This document shows positions 61,556 to 64,000 of a DNA stretch of 64,000 nt, one piece after another; the first letter of the stretch is position 1; each line of letters opens with the position of its first letter. Origin of the DNA: Donghicola sp041224595 (lineage in GTDB: Bacteria > Pseudomonadota > Alphaproteobacteria > Rhodobacterales > Rhodobacteraceae); NCBI RefSeq assembly GCF_041224595.1, contig NZ_JBGFGN010000146.1:39061-103060 (forward strand), given 5' to 3'. The notes under the pieces were generated by a model. The model worked only from the letters and a program-made list of their open reading frames with translations. It had not been told where the DNA came from and did not search any database. The position numbers and the translations under genes are program-made.

Positions 61556-62722
61556 ATGAAATTTGTGGTCGCTGGCATTGGATATGTTGGCCTATCGAAC
61601 GCGGTGCTCTTGGCACAGAACAATCCTGTGGTGGCGGTCGACATCTCGCAGGAGCGTGTGGATGCCGTCAACGCCAGACAGAGCCCGATTGTTGATGCCG
61701 AACTCGAAGAGTATCTGGCCAACAAAGAGCTGAATCTAACCGCAACGACGGATCTGGCAGAGGCCGCAGTTGACGCGGATTACGTGATCGTCGCAACGCC
61801 GACCAACTATGATCCGATCACCAATTACTTCGACACGAGCAGCGTCGAGACTGTGATCAAAGCGGTGACTGCGGTGAACCCAAAGGCAACCTTGATCATC
61901 AAATCAACGATCCCTGTAGGGTACACCGAACGTCTGGCCCACGATCTGGATACGGATCAGGTGATCTTTAGCCCAGAGTTTCTGCGCGAAGGCAAAGCGC
62001 TGTATGACAACCTGCACCCGAGCCGGATTGTCGTGGGCGAAGACAGCCCGCGGGCGCACAAGTTCGCTGAGGCTCTGCTGGAAGGCGCGATCAAGAAAGA
62101 TGTCTCGGTGCTGTTTACCGGTTCGACCGAAGCCGAGGCGATCAAACTCTTCGCGAACACCTACCTTGCCATGCGGGTCGCTTACTTCAACGAACTGGAT
62201 AGCTACGCCATGGCTTTGGGGCTCGATAGCCGTCAGATCATCCAGGGCGTGGGTCTGGACCCCCGAATCGGCGCCCATTACAACAACCCGAGCTTTGGCT
62301 ATGGCGGCTACTGTTTGCCCAAGGATACCAAGCAGTTGCTCGCAAATTACTCGGAAGTGCCCCAAAACATCATCCGGGCTATCGTCGATGCCAACCGCAC
62401 GCGCAAAGACTTTCTGTCTGATGCGATCGTCGCGCGGCGCCCCAAGATCGTGGGTATTTACCGTCTGGTGATGAAGGCCGGCTCTGACAATTTCCGCCAG
62501 AGTTCTATCCAGGGCATCATGAAACGGGTGAAGGCAAAAGGGATCGAAGTGATCGTGTATGAACCCGTTCTGGAAGAAGACGAATTCTTCCGCTCGCGGG
62601 TTGTGAACGACCTCGATGCGTTTAAGGCAGAGGCCGACGTGATCGTCGCGAACCGTATCACGGATGATATCGCCGACGTGGCCGACAAGGTCTTTAGCCG
62701 CGATCTGTTCGGGTCAGACTGA
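61556..62722 (+). CDS. ugd: UDP-glucose 6-dehydrogenase
   Basis: 388-residue UDP-glucose/GDP-mannose dehydrogenase that makes UDP-glucuronate. Motifs are the NAD loop GIGYVGLSNA, STIPVGYTERL, SPEFLREGKAL, and the catalytic Cys in FGYGGYCLPKDTK. At 388 residues it is of the short single-domain-pair type. It fits the polysaccharide/cell-surface theme at the right edge and converges on the exosortase gene with a 3-bp gap. Confidence 0.96.
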   Translation: MKFVVAGIGYVGLSNAVLLAQNNPVVAVDISQERVDAVNARQSPIVDAELEEYLANKELNLTATTDLAEAAVDADYVIVATPTNYDPITNYFDTSSVETVIKAVTAVNPKATLIIKSTIPVGYTERLAHDLDTDQVIFSPEFLREGKALYDNLHPSRIVVGEDSPRAHKFAEALLEGAIKKDVSVLFTGSTEAEAIKLFANTYLAMRVAYFNELDSYAMALGLDSRQIIQGVGLDPRIGAHYNNPSFGYGGYCLPKDTKQLLANYSEVPQNIIRAIVDANRTRKDFLSDAIVARRPKIVGIYRLVMKAGSDNFRQSSIQGIMKRVKAKGIEVIVYEPVLEEDEFFRSRVVNDLDAFKAEADVIVANRITDDIADVADKVFSRDLFGSD

Positions 62723-62725
62723 GAG

Positions 62726-63889
62726 TTAGAATGGGACGAAGCTTGGCAAGCGGGTCAGGCTTCGTTCGACAATATCCGTCAGCCGTGCGTCGGCGTCGGA
62801 CAGCGTCTCTTTGGGTTGGATCGGCGTAACGTAGCGGACCAAAGCACCATCGGTGCGCCCTTGGGTGATCCCGTCCTGCAAGACGGTGAGCTTGGCCTTG
62901 AAGTCGTTGGTGAGCCGTTTCCCGCGCTGTTCAAACCAGTAGTAAACAAGTTGCTGTTCGGTCCCGTTCTGAATGATCGCTCGATTGACGTCGAATGTGC
63001 CGTAGGCGCCAGTCGTCCGAAGTGTATAGGGGGCGATTTCGTAAATCTCCCACCCTGAAGATGGCAGGCAGACCTCGGGCGAGTGAATCCCTTGGCCCTC
63101 TGTCTGGCGGGTGTAGTAGGCCACGAACATATTGGCAGAGTGGCCCGACTCGGGTGTTATAAACGTCGCGTTCAAGTAGTCGTCCGCAGCTAGAACCTCT
63201 TCGATTTCGGGATCGAGGGTCGACATTGATCCACGCCAAGGTCCGAGTTGCCGCGGGAAGAGTACGAAGCTGTCTCTGGCGATCTCGTGGTTCTTTGCGT
63301 CCGGTATCATCATCCAGCCGGCACCGAGGCCAAGCGTCAGAATTGTTGCGATCATCAGTGCACGGGGGCCGTGGACCTGACGGAAGCCGGACAGGATCGG
63401 CCATAAATCACTGCCATCAAGGTCGAGCGCATCGGGCAAACTGCGCGGCACGGGTTCGGTGCGCTGCAAGCCCCAAGCGAGCGCGAAAAGAATGCCGATA
63501 CATGTTAAGAAGATCACCCAACCTTCGAAGAAATGCAAAAACCCTTCGGCCTGTTCGATGCCATAGCTGTTCACAAGCACGCCGATGACACCGATCCGGA
63601 CGGCATTCATTGCGACCGTCAGGGGCGCCGCCGACAAGAGCAAGATTGCTTTGTGCCAGAGAGGCCCTCGGTAAAGGATCGCGAACAGATAAGAAAAGCT
63701 GAGGATCGGGAAAAGATAACGCAGGCCTGAACACGCCTCGGCGACTTGAAGCTTGTATACGCCGAGATCAATAATATTCCCTTCAAGGTAAACAGGCACA
63801 CCGAATGCCCTGACAATCGCGACGCCCATCTCCGAACTGATGCCCTGAAGAAAAGTGGTTATGTGAACGGCGGAGCAATACTCGGCCAC
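62726..63889 (-). CDS. Exosortase-EpsI fusion with missing or out-of-window N-terminus (XrtD-like)
   Basis: The 387-residue frame starts at GTG 63889. The exosortase core contains the catalytic Cys in VAEACSGLRYLFP (Cys53), the Arg in AMNAVRIG (Arg98) and the His in EGFLHFFEGW (His119), followed by membrane helices and then an EpsI domain (~170-387; LGPWRG, VAYYTRQTEGQGIHSPEVCLPSSGWEI). In full-length exosortases the Cys lies after several N-terminal helices, so ~100 residues seem to be missing. The frame stays open to base 64000 but that part is polar and does not look like exosortase, so truncation or frameshift is likely. Fusions of this kind are typical of VPLPA-type systems. Confidence 0.8.
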   Translation of the reverse strand: MAEYCSAVHITTFLQGISSEMGVAIVRAFGVPVYLEGNIIDLGVYKLQVAEACSGLRYLFPILSFSYLFAILYRGPLWHKAILLLSAAPLTVAMNAVRIGVIGVLVNSYGIEQAEGFLHFFEGWVIFLTCIGILFALAWGLQRTEPVPRSLPDALDLDGSDLWPILSGFRQVHGPRALMIATILTLGLGAGWMMIPDAKNHEIARDSFVLFPRQLGPWRGSMSTLDPEIEEVLAADDYLNATFITPESGHSANMFVAYYTRQTEGQGIHSPEVCLPSSGWEIYEIAPYTLRTTGAYGTFDVNRAIIQNGTEQQLVYYWFEQRGKRLTNDFKAKLTVLQDGITQGRTDGALVRYVTPIQPKETLSDADARLTDIVERSLTRLPSFVPF

Positions 63890-64000
63890 GGTAGCGACGG
63901 CATAGTGTTGTCGCGGGCGGCGTAAAAGTCGTCCACTTTTGCCCTTTCGGATTTCGGGAGGGCTTGGGGATATACACCGTGGACTTGTATTTGAAGGTGC

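Overview
The window looks like a marine alphaproteobacterium of the Rhodobacteraceae (Roseobacter group). The indications are a RepABC-type replication module, a complete Na+-translocating NADH:quinone reductase operon with its maturation genes, RTX and Hint secreted proteins, an exosortase-EpsI fusion, and the general protein style. This placement is inferred from family resemblance only; no rRNA or other taxonomic marker is present.

Region 1 (1-5865) is a replicon-maintenance block: repA (cut by the left edge), repB, a counter-transcribed antisense RNA and repC, with two identical 16-bp palindromes bracketing repC, followed by a second, dissimilar ParA/ParB pair and a strong terminator. Region 2 (5831-14809) is signalling and stress: two membrane histidine kinases around a small HPt-like protein that lacks the phospho-accepting His, an HtpX protease, an orphan HipA kinase, a frameshifted third histidine kinase and a CDF metal exporter. 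Region 3 (14873-24406) has a lipoprotein hydrolase, a CBS-domain protein, and nqrM-apbE divergent from nqrABCDEF.

Region 4 (24515-30232) holds an SDR, a Nudix protein and a MarR regulator, then gpsA, a HAD phosphatase and a GT20 synthase. Together the last three look like an operon for the compatible solute glucosylglycerol. Region 5 (30239-37602) has two paralogous RTX proteins, a small kinase convergent with a DhaK-DhaL kinase and TIM-barrel isomerase, and a Hint/RTX protein. Region 6 (38086-44716) has a periplasmic phytase-like protein, a LysR regulator and a four-gene translationally coupled operon (PlcP-like phosphoesterase, GT21-like glycosyltransferase, DedA-like protein, GT2), consistent with membrane lipid remodelling under phosphate limitation.

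Region 7 (44946-51838) has a soluble chemotaxis receptor, an iron alcohol dehydrogenase, psd-pssA for phosphatidylethanolamine, a phosphoribosyltransferase-HAD fusion and small membrane proteins. Region 8 (51987-64000) has PBP1C coupled to a giant alpha-2-macroglobulin, then an envelope-polysaccharide edge: an RmlD-like protein missing its catalytic Tyr, UDP-glucose dehydrogenase preceded by overlapping hairpins, and an exosortase-EpsI protein whose N-terminus is missing or runs off the right edge. Housekeeping genes (gpsA, psd-pssA, nqr) beside a RepABC origin point to a chromid or to an integrated plasmid. No tRNA, rRNA, CRISPR array or intact insertion sequence was seen.
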